A DNA stretch of 64,000 bases from an uncultured Odoribacter sp. (GTDB lineage: Bacteria > Bacteroidota > Bacteroidia > Bacteroidales > Marinifilaceae): the NCBI GenBank assembly GCA_910589025.1, contig CAJURM010000003.1, forward strand, positions 124,001-188,000, written 5' to 3'. The notes beneath the pieces are model-generated. The model had not been told where the DNA came from and did no database searches. It worked only from the letters and a program-made list of their open reading frames with translations. Shown piece by piece: positions 8,638-17,646 of this stretch. How positions within the stretch are numbered: the stretch's first letter is position 1; the number at the start of each line of letters is the position of its first letter. Both the position numbers and the translations under genes were made by a program.

Positions 8638-9966
8638 ATGATGAAAGCATTGATAAGTATAATCGTTCTGCTTACTTTTTCCTTTGGGGTGCAGGCAGAA
8701 AAATACATCTTGGAGAAATTGCAGCAGGTTGCTGAAATCAGCGGTATACGGGAAATGAACGTATCTCCTTTTAGTGAATATTATGAATTTTGGTACGAAC
8801 AGCCGCTTGACCATGAAAACCCTTCAGCCGGAACCTTCAAACAACGGGTTCTGTTGGGGCATAAAAAGGAAAAAGCTCCCGTGATTGTGGAATTGGAGGG
8901 CTATGGCATTTGGACGGAAGAGGAAGGGGAGCTGGCAAATCTGCTGAAAGGAAACCAATTGACGGTGGAACACCGCTTTTTTGAAAAGAGTGTGCCCGCA
9001 GGGGAAATTCCCTGGCAATACCTCACGATAAAACAGGCGGCAGCCGACCATCATGCTATCATTCAGACACTGAAAGCCAAACTCTATCCCCGGTCGAAAT
9101 GGGTGACTACAGGAATCAGCAAGGGCGGACAGACGACCATTTTTCACCGCTATTTTTATCCGGAAGATGCAGACGTTAGTGTGCCATACGTCGCTCCCTT
9201 GAACTTAAAAGAGGTGGATCCCCGCATAGAACGTTTTTTAAATAAGGCGGGAGCTAATAAAAAAGAATGGGGGAACCTGTTTTTCGGGAATGGCGATGCA
9301 CAGAAAGACTGTTTTTACAGTGTCCGCGATTTCCAGTTGCTGTGCTTTAAGCGCTTCAACGACCTGTTGCCCCTTTTTGAGGGATATGTGGCAGAACAGG
9401 GGTATACTTATACGAAAGTCGGGGGAGTGAAACGGGCATTGGAATTGTCAATACTTGAATTTCAGTTCGCTTTCTGGCAGTGGGGACATGAATGCGGAAA
9501 TATTCCGGAAGAAGAGGATGAACTCGATATGGTATTTGAATATTTGGTAAAAGTCTCGTCGCCTTCCTTTTTTAACGATGCGGATATTGAGAAAATGTAT
9601 CCTTTCTTTTATGCTGCGGCGACAGAAATCGGTATGTACGAATACAATGTGCATCCTTTCCGCAAATACCTGGAGGAAAAAGAGAATATCACCTTCGATT
9701 TCGCTTTCCCGGAAGGGGTGGAACGCATCCCCTTCAATGAAGAACAGATGGAAGCCGTCAACGACTGGTTGCAGACCGATGCCGAAAAAATGCTTTTCAT
9801 CTATGGCGGAAAAGACCCGTGGAGTGCTACGGCTGTCGATTTGAAGAAAAACAACAAATGCAGCAAATACATCCGGGGAGACATGGGGCATCAGTGCCGC
9901 ATCAGCCATTTTGAGGAGATAACCAAAATGGATATTATAGAGACTTTGAAGGACTGGATGAAATAG
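8638..9966 (+). CDS. Secreted serine peptidase, S28/S37 (PS-10 tripeptidyl aminopeptidase) family
   Basis: Alpha/beta-hydrolase peptidase that removes N-terminal peptides, by homology to Streptomyces PS-10 tripeptidyl aminopeptidase. The start at 8638 gives a 442-residue protein with a Sec signal peptide (residues 1-20, cleavage after VQA); the longer upstream frame runs into the divergent MATE gene and is rejected. The nucleophile elbow is GISKGG with Ser161. The acid is probably in YGGKDPWS and the histidine in DMGHQCRI near the C-terminus. The stretch ELEGYGIWTEE followed by VEHRFFEKSVP is characteristic of this group. It is likely periplasmic or surface-located and used for peptide scavenging. 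The gene stands alone and converges with the Kdo transferase gene. Confidence 0.85.
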   Translation: MMKALISIIVLLTFSFGVQAEKYILEKLQQVAEISGIREMNVSPFSEYYEFWYEQPLDHENPSAGTFKQRVLLGHKKEKAPVIVELEGYGIWTEEEGELANLLKGNQLTVEHRFFEKSVPAGEIPWQYLTIKQAAADHHAIIQTLKAKLYPRSKWVTTGISKGGQTTIFHRYFYPEDADVSVPYVAPLNLKEVDPRIERFLNKAGANKKEWGNLFFGNGDAQKDCFYSVRDFQLLCFKRFNDLLPLFEGYVAEQGYTYTKVGGVKRALELSILEFQFAFWQWGHECGNIPEEEDELDMVFEYLVKVSSPSFFNDADIEKMYPFFYAAATEIGMYEYNVHPFRKYLEEKENITFDFAFPEGVERIPFNEEQMEAVNDWLQTDAEKMLFIYGGKDPWSATAVDLKKNNKCSKYIRGDMGHQCRISHFEEITKMDIIETLKDWMK

Positions 9967-9980
9967 TCTGAAAAGAATAT

Positions 9981-11204
9981 TTATACCAGATATTTCATGA
10001 TAATGGCGGTGGCTCCGAGCTGACTGTTTACATAGGCTAACGCCTGCCGTCCGGCAGTTTCTGTTATTGCTTGGTCTTGGAGCAGGCTGTCCAGTAATTC
10101 GTCCAGTTCCGTTTTGTTGTGGATGCTGAAAGCTCCTCCTTGCTGAATGAGCGTAACCGCTTCATTGAATTTTTGGTAGCGGGGACCGAAAATCACCGGG
10201 ATGCCATATACGGCAGCTTCCAGTGTGTTGTGGATGCCTACGCCGAATCCGCCGCCGATATAAGCAATCTTGCCGTATCTGTAAATGGATGACAACAATC
10301 CGATGCAGTCGATAATCAATACTTTAGCGTCCGTTTCGCCGGCTTCATCCTGGGTGTAACGGATGACTTTCTTCTGGCACTTGCCCAGAATAGTTCTGAT
10401 GTGGTTTTCCCCGATTTCATGCGGGGCGATAATCCATTTGAAATTCGTGTTATCGCGGTTGATATAATCTAAAAGTAACTCTTCATCGGGGGGCCAGGTG
10501 CTTCCGCATACGACGGCAGGAGCTCCGTTTAAAAAATGGGTGACTTTGTCAATATCCTGGGCGGTATCGGCAATCTGTTTTACCCGGTCGAAGCGGGTAT
10601 CTCCGGTTTGTTCAAAAGCCTGGATGCCGATAGAAGAAAGCAAACGGGCAGACTCTTCGTCCTGGATAAACATCCGGGTGAAAAAATGCAGCATCTTGCG
10701 GTGAAGGCCGCCCCAAGTTTTGAAAAAAGGCTGTTCCTTCCGGAAAATAGCCGAAATCAGATATGTCGGGATATGCCGTTTGTTTAACTGGTTCAGATAA
10801 TTATACCAATATTCATACTTGACGAATACGGCTGCATCCGGTTGTACGGATTCGATGAAATGCCGGGCATTCCGCGGTGTATCTGCCGGCAAGTAATAAA
10901 TATAGTCGGCTCCGGCATAGTTTTTCCTGATTTCATAACCGGAGGGGGAGAAGAAAGTCAGCAGTATCCTGGTGTCCGGCTGCTCTTTTTTCAACGCTTC
11001 CATTACGGGGCGTCCCTGTTCAAATTCTCCTAAAGAAGCAGCATGAAACCACACCAGCCGATGGGAGCCTTTGTTTACTGTGCTGATCTTTTTTTGTATG
11101 TTTTTTCGTCCTTTTATCCAGAGAGCGGCTTTTTCATTGAAAGGTGAAGCTAACCGTATCGCTAACGTATAGGTACGGATGCCGATGTTGTAAAGAAATG
11201 CCAT
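9981..11204 (-). CDS. waaA: 3-deoxy-D-manno-octulosonic acid (Kdo) transferase
   Basis: Membrane-associated GT-B glycosyltransferase (GT30) that adds Kdo from CMP-Kdo to the lipid A precursor, a core step of lipopolysaccharide synthesis. The 407-residue protein has the N-terminal membrane anchor (MAFLYNIGIRTYTLAIRL) and the WFHAASLGEFEQ motif, whose Glu is the proposed base. It also has KYEYWYN at about residue 125 and a C-terminal nucleotide-binding domain with IGGGFGVGIHNTLEAA. Length is close to other Bacteroidetes KdtA proteins. It is transcribed divergently from metK with its own -7 box at 11240-11247. Confidence 0.95.
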   Translation of the reverse strand: MAFLYNIGIRTYTLAIRLASPFNEKAALWIKGRKNIQKKISTVNKGSHRLVWFHAASLGEFEQGRPVMEALKKEQPDTRILLTFFSPSGYEIRKNYAGADYIYYLPADTPRNARHFIESVQPDAAVFVKYEYWYNYLNQLNKRHIPTYLISAIFRKEQPFFKTWGGLHRKMLHFFTRMFIQDEESARLLSSIGIQAFEQTGDTRFDRVKQIADTAQDIDKVTHFLNGAPAVVCGSTWPPDEELLLDYINRDNTNFKWIIAPHEIGENHIRTILGKCQKKVIRYTQDEAGETDAKVLIIDCIGLLSSIYRYGKIAYIGGGFGVGIHNTLEAAVYGIPVIFGPRYQKFNEAVTLIQQGGAFSIHNKTELDELLDSLLQDQAITETAGRQALAYVNSQLGATAIIMKYLV

Positions 11205-11239
11205 ATTCGGTTGAAAAAGTGAATATCATCAATTGAAGA

Positions 11240-11247
11240 CAAAGGTA
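11240..11247 (-). promoter_or_regulatory. -7 promoter box of waaA
   Basis: The minus strand reads TACCTTTG, an exact TAnnTTTG match, 36 bp upstream of the waaA start codon. It faces away from the metK promoter 46 bp to the right. Confidence 0.5.
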
Positions 11248-11292
11248 AGAAAACTTTTCACCATTTGCTTTCAGTTTTTGTTTTTATTCTCT

Positions 11293-11300
11293 TACCTTTG
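11293..11300 (+). promoter_or_regulatory. -7 promoter box of metK
   Basis: TACCTTTG matches TAnnTTTG exactly. Transcription would begin near 11307, directly in front of the riboswitch-like element, leaving a leader of about 160 nt before the metK start. Confidence 0.55.
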
Positions 11301-11312
11301 CCCCCGTTAAGA

Positions 11313-11362
11313 GTGGAAAGATTTGGCTGATTGCAACCACGGAAAAAAATTGCTAAAACGCA
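11313..11362 (+). promoter_or_regulatory. Candidate SAM-II riboswitch aptamer in the metK leader
   Basis: The leader contains, in order, a P1 5' arm gtgg (11313-11316), gattt (11320-11324), attgcaa (11330-11336), the P1 3' arm ccac (11337-11340), an A-rich linker, and gctaaaa (11352-11358). The blocks GATTT, ATTGC and GCTAAA in this order and spacing are the conserved parts of the SAM-II (metA-motif) pseudoknot. SAM-II is known from Alphaproteobacteria and Bacteroidetes and sits upstream of methionine/SAM genes. P1 is short (4 bp) and I could not build a fully convincing P2 pseudoknot by eye, so the call is moderate. The position, right after the promoter and before a SAM synthase gene, is what would be expected. 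Confidence 0.55.
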
Positions 11363-11465
11363 TAACTTCTGAATTCAACCATCCAGTATTTTCCATAGTA
11401 TGAATTAAATTGAGAACAAATGGCTTCGGGCCTGCTGTTTTCGATGTTTAAATTTCAATAAAATT

Positions 11466-12770
11466 ATGGGATATTTATTTACTTCAGAATCGGTGTCGGA
11501 GGGGCATCCCGACAAGGTGTCCGATCAGATTTCTGATGCAGTGCTTGACCGGATTATCGCTTTTGATCCGGAAGCCAAGGTGGCGTGTGAAACGTTGGTG
11601 ACGACAGGACAAACCGTTATCGCCGGAGAGATTAAAACCAGGACTTATGTTGATGTACAGCAGATTGCCCGGGAGGTGATTAATGAAATCGGGTACACGA
11701 AGAGCGAATACATGTTTGACGGAAACAGTTGCGGCGTATTGTGTGCCATTCATGAACAATCACCCGATATTAACCGGGGAGTCGTGCGTGAGGATCCGAT
11801 GGAACAAGGGGCCGGTGACCAGGGAATGATGTTTGGTTATGCATGCAATGAAACCGACAATTATATGCCTTTGTCATTGGAACTGGCTCATTTGTTGCTG
11901 CGCGAACTGGCACAAATTCGGAAGGAAGGGCAGTTGATGAGCTACCTGCGTCCCGATTCCAAATCGCAGGTGACGATTGAGTACGGGGACAACGGAAAAC
12001 CGGCACGGGTACATACCATTGTCATATCGACACAGCATGACGAATTTATCCAGCCGGCGGATGAGACTTCCGAAGCCCAGCTGAAAGCGGATGAGGCTAT
12101 GGTGGAATGGATTAAAAAGGATATTACCGACATTCTTTTGCCGCGGGTGAAGGCGAAACTGCCGAAACGTGTACAGGCGTTGTTTGATAAGGAACTGATA
12201 TTGTATGTCAATCCGACGGGTAAGTTTGTGATTGGCGGTCCCCACGGGGATACCGGATTAACCGGGCGCAAAATCATAGTAGATACCTATGGCGGGAAAG
12301 GTGCACACGGAGGCGGGGCATTCTCCGGGAAAGATCCGTCCAAGGTAGACCGTTCTGCTGCCTATGCCGCCCGTCACATAGCAAAAAACATGGTTGCTGC
12401 CGGGATTGCGGATGAAATACTGATACAAATTTCATACGCTATCGGTGTGGCCCGTCCCGTGGGTGTGTATGTAAATACATACGGAACGGCAAAAGTGCAG
12501 ATGAGCGATGTGGAAATTGCCGATAAGGTAAATGAAATCTTTGATTTACGCCCGAAAGCGATAGAAGAACGCTTGAAACTGCGCAATCCCATTTACCAGG
12601 AAACTGCCAGTTACGGACACATGGGACGCGAACCTCAGGTCGTGAAAAAAGTGTACACCTCTAATTACTGGCCGACAGTCGAAAAAGAAGTGGAACTCTT
12701 TACCTGGGAAAAACTGGACTATGTCAAAGAGATAAAAAAGGCTTTCAAAGAGCAACCCACCCAGGAGTAA
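11466..12770 (+). CDS. metK: S-adenosylmethionine synthase
   Basis: Converts methionine and ATP to S-adenosylmethionine, the methyl donor used by several enzymes in this window (RsmE, QueA substrate, radical-SAM anSME). The 434-residue protein shows ESVSEGHPDKVSDQISDAVLD at the N-terminus (methionine/ATP site), the signature GAGDQGMMFGYA around residue 117, and the P-loop-like GGGAFSGKDPSKVDRSAAYAAR near residue 280. It has about 40 residues more than E. coli MetK, in loops, as is usual in Bacteroidetes. It is monocistronic: a promoter and probable SAM-II element lie upstream and a bidirectional terminator immediately downstream. Confidence 0.97.
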   Translation: MGYLFTSESVSEGHPDKVSDQISDAVLDRIIAFDPEAKVACETLVTTGQTVIAGEIKTRTYVDVQQIAREVINEIGYTKSEYMFDGNSCGVLCAIHEQSPDINRGVVREDPMEQGAGDQGMMFGYACNETDNYMPLSLELAHLLLRELAQIRKEGQLMSYLRPDSKSQVTIEYGDNGKPARVHTIVISTQHDEFIQPADETSEAQLKADEAMVEWIKKDITDILLPRVKAKLPKRVQALFDKELILYVNPTGKFVIGGPHGDTGLTGRKIIVDTYGGKGAHGGGAFSGKDPSKVDRSAAYAARHIAKNMVAAGIADEILIQISYAIGVARPVGVYVNTYGTAKVQMSDVEIADKVNEIFDLRPKAIEERLKLRNPIYQETASYGHMGREPQVVKKVYTSNYWPTVEKEVELFTWEKLDYVKEIKKAFKEQPTQE

Positions 12771-12790
12771 AGAAAAGTATGCAATAAAAA

Positions 12791-12818
12791 ACAGGCTGAA
12801 TATTCAGCCTGTTTTTTT
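12791..12818. terminator. Bidirectional terminator between metK and the YugP-like gene
   Basis: A perfect 10-bp inverted repeat, acaggctgaa (12791-12800) and ttcagcctgt (12803-12812), is flanked by an A run on the left and T7 on the right. It can therefore end both the metK transcript and the convergent minus-strand transcript. Confidence 0.85.
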
Positions 12819-12822
12819 ATGG

Positions 12823-13530
12823 TCAATCCCGTCTTCCCATGTAAATCATAATGTAGTAAAGCAGTGTCGCCAAAGAAGAGAGGGCGGCGATAACGTAGGT
12901 ATAGGCAGCCCATTTCAGCGCGTCGAAGGCATATCCCTGCGTCTGGTAATTGGTGATGCCGGAATTTCTTAACCATGCCAACGCCCGGTGGCTGGCATCA
13001 ATTTCAACCGGTAGTGTAACAAAGCTGAACAGGGTCATCAAACCGAAAAGGATAATCCCTGCCAACAAAAGCTGGGGGAAGGTATTCACCAACAGGATGC
13101 CTGCCAGCAGAACCCATTGTACCCAGTGGGATGCGAACATGACAACCGGTACCAGTGCCGACCGCAGTTTTAACATACTGTATGCCTTGGCGTGTTGTAC
13201 GGCGTGTCCGCATTCGTGTGCCGCCACGGCTGCTGCGGCAATGCTGTTCCCGTAATAGACCTCTTTGCTGAGGTTGATGGTCTTGTTTACCGGATTATAA
13301 TGGTCGGTGAGCTGTCCGTCCACACTCCCGATTTTTACGCCCGTAATCCCGTTGTCCCGCAACATTTTTTCAACGACATCCCGTCCTGTCATCCCGTTGT
13401 CGGTCGGAATTTTTGAATATTTGGCAAAACGGCTTTTTAACTGATGGCTGACTAACCAGCCCAAAATCATGAATCCGATAAAAATAACCCAGATCCACAG
13501 ATTTCCTCCTAACATCGTGGTGTGTTCCAT
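12823..13530 (-). CDS. YugP-like membrane zinc metallopeptidase
   Basis: Integral-membrane neutral zinc peptidase (DUF-type family of B. subtilis YugP), 235 residues. One N-terminal transmembrane helix (about 9-27) is followed by a soluble region with the zinc motif HECGH at about residues 105-109 (in VAAHECGHAVQHA). Two or three hydrophobic helices follow, and a second conserved region VEIDASHRALAWL supplies a likely third zinc ligand or conserved acid. Substrates are unknown; membrane-protein turnover is the usual suggestion. The gene is single, converging with metK. Confidence 0.85.
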   Translation of the reverse strand: MEHTTMLGGNLWIWVIFIGFMILGWLVSHQLKSRFAKYSKIPTDNGMTGRDVVEKMLRDNGITGVKIGSVDGQLTDHYNPVNKTINLSKEVYYGNSIAAAAVAAHECGHAVQHAKAYSMLKLRSALVPVVMFASHWVQWVLLAGILLVNTFPQLLLAGIILFGLMTLFSFVTLPVEIDASHRALAWLRNSGITNYQTQGYAFDALKWAAYTYVIAALSSLATLLYYIMIYMGRRD

Positions 13531-13721
13531 TGATTGAAGTGATTTAATTTTAATTTCTATACAAGCGGCACGCAGAAAAAGTTTTCAGACACGTCTGTTT
13601 TCCGCTGTAGTCCGCATAAGCATCGTGGTACAAAAAATATACCATCTTTTATATACATACGAAATCCCCTCTGTGAAGAAGCCGGCATTAGGGAAATTTA
13701 ACACCTGCTGCCATCCCGGAT

Positions 13722-14432
13722 TCATCGTAACGTGAAGCCAATGACGAAATGAACGTCTTCCAATGCCGGATTGACAGCTAACTCCGCAAACAGAGGTAGC
13801 GTAAAAGAAGAACTGAGCCGTATTTCCCGGGTAGCCCGCAAGGCGAGATTGGTGAAAGCAAAACCCGACGTTTCGTATTGCATTTCCGCTTTGTAGGGCG
13901 TGAAACCGCATATTGCCTCCAATTCCGTATTTTTAATGTTGAAAGGATAACTCAGTTCCACATACGAGGCGTAGGCCTGTTTGCCGTCGGCTTTCTTATC
14001 CATCCCTGCAAAAATGGTGCTCCACGACAGACTAAGGGGAAAACGCTCGCAGGGTAAAGTATAGGCGACGGAACCTTCAAACGTATGTTCCGTTTCGTGG
14101 CTGTTATAGTTGAAGTATTTGATTTCAGAGTCTTGTGTGCTCCACCACATGTCGGTCACGGAAAAAACGAAATTGCCTAAGGCATAGGAAGCTGTCAAAT
14201 CGACTTCTTTGTCCTCTCCGTTGAAACTGACAGAACCCCAGGCTTCTATCGTAAAATTACCTGCTTCAAACTCTATCGAAGGTTGAATGGCGGCAGGGCT
14301 CATGTATAAACCTCTCCAGGTGTATGAACTCACAAAATCACCGCTGAAATGGAGAGCCGGTCCCTGTTTCTCTTCTGCTTTCAGACAGAAACAGACGGAA
14401 AGGAAAGAGAAAAGGAAAATCAGTTTTTTCAT
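13722..14432 (-). CDS. Predicted outer-membrane beta-barrel protein, TorF-like
   Basis: The 236-residue protein has a Sec signal peptide (MKKLIFLFSFLSVCFCLKA, cleavage after about residue 19). Alternating hydrophobic and polar strands follow, ending in FVIGFTLR, as expected for an outer-membrane barrel. The early motif SYTWRGLYMSPAAIQPSIEF resembles the SxYxWRG pattern of the TorF/Gcw_chp putative porin family. No substrate can be assigned. It is divergently oriented from fusA2. The 190 bp between its stop and the YugP-like gene start contain no gene that I can see. Confidence 0.65.
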   Translation of the reverse strand: MKKLIFLFSFLSVCFCLKAEEKQGPALHFSGDFVSSYTWRGLYMSPAAIQPSIEFEAGNFTIEAWGSVSFNGEDKEVDLTASYALGNFVFSVTDMWWSTQDSEIKYFNYNSHETEHTFEGSVAYTLPCERFPLSLSWSTIFAGMDKKADGKQAYASYVELSYPFNIKNTELEAICGFTPYKAEMQYETSGFAFTNLALRATREIRLSSSFTLPLFAELAVNPALEDVHFVIGFTLR

Positions 14433-14662
14433 CGTTATTCGGATTTATTTGAGTCCGCGAAGATAATAAGATAATTCAGGATATGTCTGTTGTCTTTCTG
14501 ATTTTTATACAACTCTGCCGGGGAGGTTTTTGTCGGGGACAAAGCGGGTCGGAATATTTCTTTTATAAACGCGTTATTGTTTTTTTGAAAAATTGTATCT
14601 AATTTGGGAACTGTTTTAAAACGTTTGAAACGTGTAATGATAATCACTAAAAACTATTGACC

Positions 14663-16819
14663 ATGAAAACCTACAATCCGAACGAAATTAAAAATATCGC
14701 TCTTGTTGGCAGTGCCGGTTCCGGTAAGACCACACTGGCCGAAGCGATGATGTATGAGGGCGGGGTCATCCCGCGCAGAGGTAGCGTAAGTGCCAAAAAT
14801 ACGGCCTCTGACTATCGTCCCGTGGAACAGGAGTATGGATCGTCCGTTTTTCCGGCTGTGTTGTATGCCGAATGGAAAAACCAGAAACTGAACTTTATCG
14901 ATACCCCGGGAGCCGATGATTTTGTCGGGGGTGTTATCTCTGCGCTGAATGTTGCGGATACCGCTGTGATGGTGGTGAATGCCGTGAAAGGAATTGAAGT
15001 GGGTACGGAAATCATCAGTCGCCATGCTAAAAAGTTAGGCAAGCCCATGATTTTCATCGTTAACCAATTGGACCATGATAAAGCCAATTTCGAACAGACC
15101 GTTGAGCATGCCAAAGCCTCCTTCGGGAAAAAGGTCGTGTTAGTGCAATATCCTGTCAATCAGGGGGCGGACTTCAATATGGTGGTGGATGTGCTGAAAA
15201 TGGAAATGTACAAATGGAAACCGGAGGGAGGAAAACCGGAAGTGCTGCCTATCCCCGAAACCGAAAAAGAGAGAGCCGACGAACTGCATAATGCCTTGGT
15301 GGAGGCTGCTGCTGAAAACGACGACAAGCTGATGGAGCTCTATTTTGAAAAAGGGAGCCTCTCCGAAGATGAGATGAGAGCCGGAATCCGGGCAGGATTG
15401 ATAAAGAGGGATATGTTCCCCGTATTCTGCGTATCGGCTGAAAAAGATATGTGTGTCAGAAGATTCATGGAATTTCTGGTCAATGTGGCACCGAGTGCGG
15501 GAGCCATGCCCGGAACCGAGACGGTGGACGGTACCTTGGTGCCTTATGATGAAAATGGCCCGGCATCGGTATTTGTCTTTTCTACTTCCATTGAGCCTCA
15601 CCTCGGAGATATAAATTATTTCAAGGTGATGTCCGGAACACTGAAAGAAGGGGAAGACCTTACCAACATGAGCAATGAGACCAAAGAGCGCATGAGCCAG
15701 CTGTTTGCCGTGGCAGGAAAGAACCGGATGAAGGTGACGGAATTGAAGGCCGGAGACATCGGGGCGACAGTGAAACTGAAAAACACCCGCAACGGGGATA
15801 CATTGAACGAAAAGGACTGCAACTATAAATTCCCTCTGATAAAATATCCGGAATCTCGTTTCAGAACTGCCGTGCGTGCCGTGAACAAAGGCGATGATGA
15901 GAAAATGGCGGAGGTGCTGAACCGGATGCACGAGGAAGACCCCTCTTTGTTGGTGGAGTATTCAAAAGAGCTGAAACAGTTGATACTTTCCGGACAGGGA
16001 GAATTCCATCTTAATACCATGAAATGGCGTATCGAACACAACGATAAAGTGGCGATAGAATTTGTGGTGCCTAAGATTCCGTACCGGGAAACGATTACCA
16101 AATTCGCCCAGGCGGAATACCGCCATAAAAAACAATCCGGAGGTGCCGGACAGTTTGGTGAGGTACATATGGTGATAGAACCGTATGAAGACGGTATGCC
16201 GGAACCGACCTCCTATAAAATAGGAGGCGTGGACAGTAAAATGTCGGTGAAAGGAAAAGAGGTGTACGACTTGCCCTGGGGCGGGAAACTGGTTTTCTAC
16301 AACTGCATTGTAGGCGGTGTGATTGAAGCCCGTTTTATGCCTGCTATCCTCAAGGGAATCATGGAAAAGATGGAAGAAGGCCCCTTGACAGGTTCTTATG
16401 CCCGCGACATCCGGGTATGTATTTACGATGGAAAAATGCACCCCGTGGATTCAAACGAAATATCGTTCCGTCTGGCAGGCCGTCATGCTTTCAGTGAAGC
16501 GTTTAAAAATGCCATGCCGAAAGTCCTGGAGCCGGTTTATGATGTGGAAGTCCTGGTGCCCGAAGAAGATATGGGAGATGTGATGGGCGATTTGCAGACC
16601 CGCCGGGCTCTGATTATGGGCATGGATACGGATAACGGATTTCAGAAAATCATGGCGAAAGTCCCCCTGAAAGAGATGCAGCGTTATTCAACGGCACTCA
16701 GTTCAATTACGGGAGGGCGTGCCACTTTCACCATGAAGTTTGCAGGCTATGAAAAAGTACCTTCCGAAATACAGGAAGAGTTGTTGAACAGCTACAAGGA
16801 AACGGACGACGACGAATAA
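14663..16819 (+). CDS. fusA2: EF-G paralogue (EF-G2) with an altered GTPase centre
   Basis: Translation elongation-factor G paralogue, 718 residues from the ATG at 14663 (a TTG two codons earlier is less likely). Domains II to V are recognisable. The G domain keeps a P-loop (GSAGSGKTT, about residues 16-24) and NQLD for guanine recognition. The DTPGH motif is DTPGA, with Ala84 in place of the catalytic His, and the switch I RGITI is changed to YGSSV. In Bacteroides thetaiotaomicron such an EF-G2 has been reported to lack GTPase activity, to support translation in nutrient limitation and to be needed for gut colonisation under control of the Cur regulator. The same role is inferred here. The gene stands alone with a 230-bp divergent upstream region and a strong terminator. 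Confidence 0.9.
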   Translation: MKTYNPNEIKNIALVGSAGSGKTTLAEAMMYEGGVIPRRGSVSAKNTASDYRPVEQEYGSSVFPAVLYAEWKNQKLNFIDTPGADDFVGGVISALNVADTAVMVVNAVKGIEVGTEIISRHAKKLGKPMIFIVNQLDHDKANFEQTVEHAKASFGKKVVLVQYPVNQGADFNMVVDVLKMEMYKWKPEGGKPEVLPIPETEKERADELHNALVEAAAENDDKLMELYFEKGSLSEDEMRAGIRAGLIKRDMFPVFCVSAEKDMCVRRFMEFLVNVAPSAGAMPGTETVDGTLVPYDENGPASVFVFSTSIEPHLGDINYFKVMSGTLKEGEDLTNMSNETKERMSQLFAVAGKNRMKVTELKAGDIGATVKLKNTRNGDTLNEKDCNYKFPLIKYPESRFRTAVRAVNKGDDEKMAEVLNRMHEEDPSLLVEYSKELKQLILSGQGEFHLNTMKWRIEHNDKVAIEFVVPKIPYRETITKFAQAEYRHKKQSGGAGQFGEVHMVIEPYEDGMPEPTSYKIGGVDSKMSVKGKEVYDLPWGGKLVFYNCIVGGVIEARFMPAILKGIMEKMEEGPLTGSYARDIRVCIYDGKMHPVDSNEISFRLAGRHAFSEAFKNAMPKVLEPVYDVEVLVPEEDMGDVMGDLQTRRALIMGMDTDNGFQKIMAKVPLKEMQRYSTALSSITGGRATFTMKFAGYEKVPSEIQEELLNSYKETDDDE

Positions 16820-16835
16820 ATCGGTCTTCCAATAG

Positions 16836-16863
16836 AAAATGCCGCTTGTCAGCGGCATTTTTT
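16836..16863 (+). terminator. Rho-independent terminator of fusA2
   Basis: The 11-bp arms aaaatgccgct (16836-16846) and agcggcatttt (16851-16861) have a 4-nt loop and a T run, starting 17 bp after the stop codon. Confidence 0.85.
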
Positions 16864-16868
16864 ATTTA

Positions 16869-16876
16869 TACCTTTG
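16869..16876 (+). promoter_or_regulatory. -7 promoter box of rsmE operon
   Basis: TACCTTTG is an exact consensus match directly after the fusA2 terminator. The inferred transcript start near 16883 lies downstream of the longest possible rsmE reading-frame start (16874) and supports the ATG at 16925. Confidence 0.55.
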
Positions 16877-16924
16877 GCCGTGGAATCCGGGATTTACAGC
16901 CGGAACGGATTTAAACTGACAGCT

Positions 16925-17629
16925 ATGCATCTATTTTATACGCCCGATATAGAGGGGGAGACTTATCGTCTCAGTCCGGAGGAATCGAAACATTGCGTAC
17001 GCGTGTTGCGCTTGAATGAAGGGGATGAAATTTCGTTGATTGACGGACGGGGAGGCTTTTATTCCGGTCAGATTTCCAAGGCGGAGGTGAAAGGGTGTGA
17101 AGTGAAGATTACCGCTAAGACGGAGGACTACGGCAAGCGTCCCTTCCGTTTCCATCTGGCTGTGGCTCCGACAAAAAACATCGACCGTACGGAATGGATG
17201 CTTGAAAAATGTACGGAAATCGGTACGGATGAATTTACCATGATTGAAAGTGCCCGTTCGGAACGGAAAATAGTAAAAGAAGAACGGCTGGAAAAAGTGA
17301 TAGTCTCTGCGGTGAAGCAATCCCTGAAAGCATACGTGCCCCGGTTGAATCCGGTGACGGAATTCAAACATTTTATCCGGGCGCAGAAAGAGGGGCAGAA
17401 ATTTATCGCCCATTGTAATCCGGGAGAAAAGCAGCATTTGGGCGATGTGTATGTGCCGGGTTCCGATGCTGTCATTCTGATCGGTCCGGAAGGGGACTTT
17501 TCGGAGGAAGAAGTGCGGTATGCGCTTGATGCCGGATTCATACCCGTAACGTTGGGGGAGAGCAGGTTGCGGACTGAAACGGCGGGTGTCGTGGCTTGTC
17601 ATAGTATCAATTTTATAAATAGAGTGTAG
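16925..17629 (+). CDS. rsmE: 16S rRNA (uracil1498-N3)-methyltransferase
   Basis: SPOUT-class methyltransferase that makes m3U1498 in 16S rRNA using SAM; 234 residues. The N-terminal PUA-like domain begins HLFYTPDIEGETYRLSPEESKH and the C-terminal SPOUT knot is clear: IGPEGDFSEEE (about residues 185-195) and LGESRLRTETAG near the end. The start was set at 16925 because the family begins with MHLFY and because the promoter box lies just before it. The DUF4159 gene follows after 17 bp, so the two are probably one operon. Confidence 0.93.
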   Translation: MHLFYTPDIEGETYRLSPEESKHCVRVLRLNEGDEISLIDGRGGFYSGQISKAEVKGCEVKITAKTEDYGKRPFRFHLAVAPTKNIDRTEWMLEKCTEIGTDEFTMIESARSERKIVKEERLEKVIVSAVKQSLKAYVPRLNPVTEFKHFIRAQKEGQKFIAHCNPGEKQHLGDVYVPGSDAVILIGPEGDFSEEEVRYALDAGFIPVTLGESRLRTETAGVVACHSINFINRV

Positions 17630-17646
17630 TTCAAAAAGAGGATGTT

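Noticed and set aside
15140..15931. 263-codon antisense frame inside fusA2
   Set aside because: Opposite to conserved EF-G domains; His/Phe-rich shadow composition without any family resemblance.
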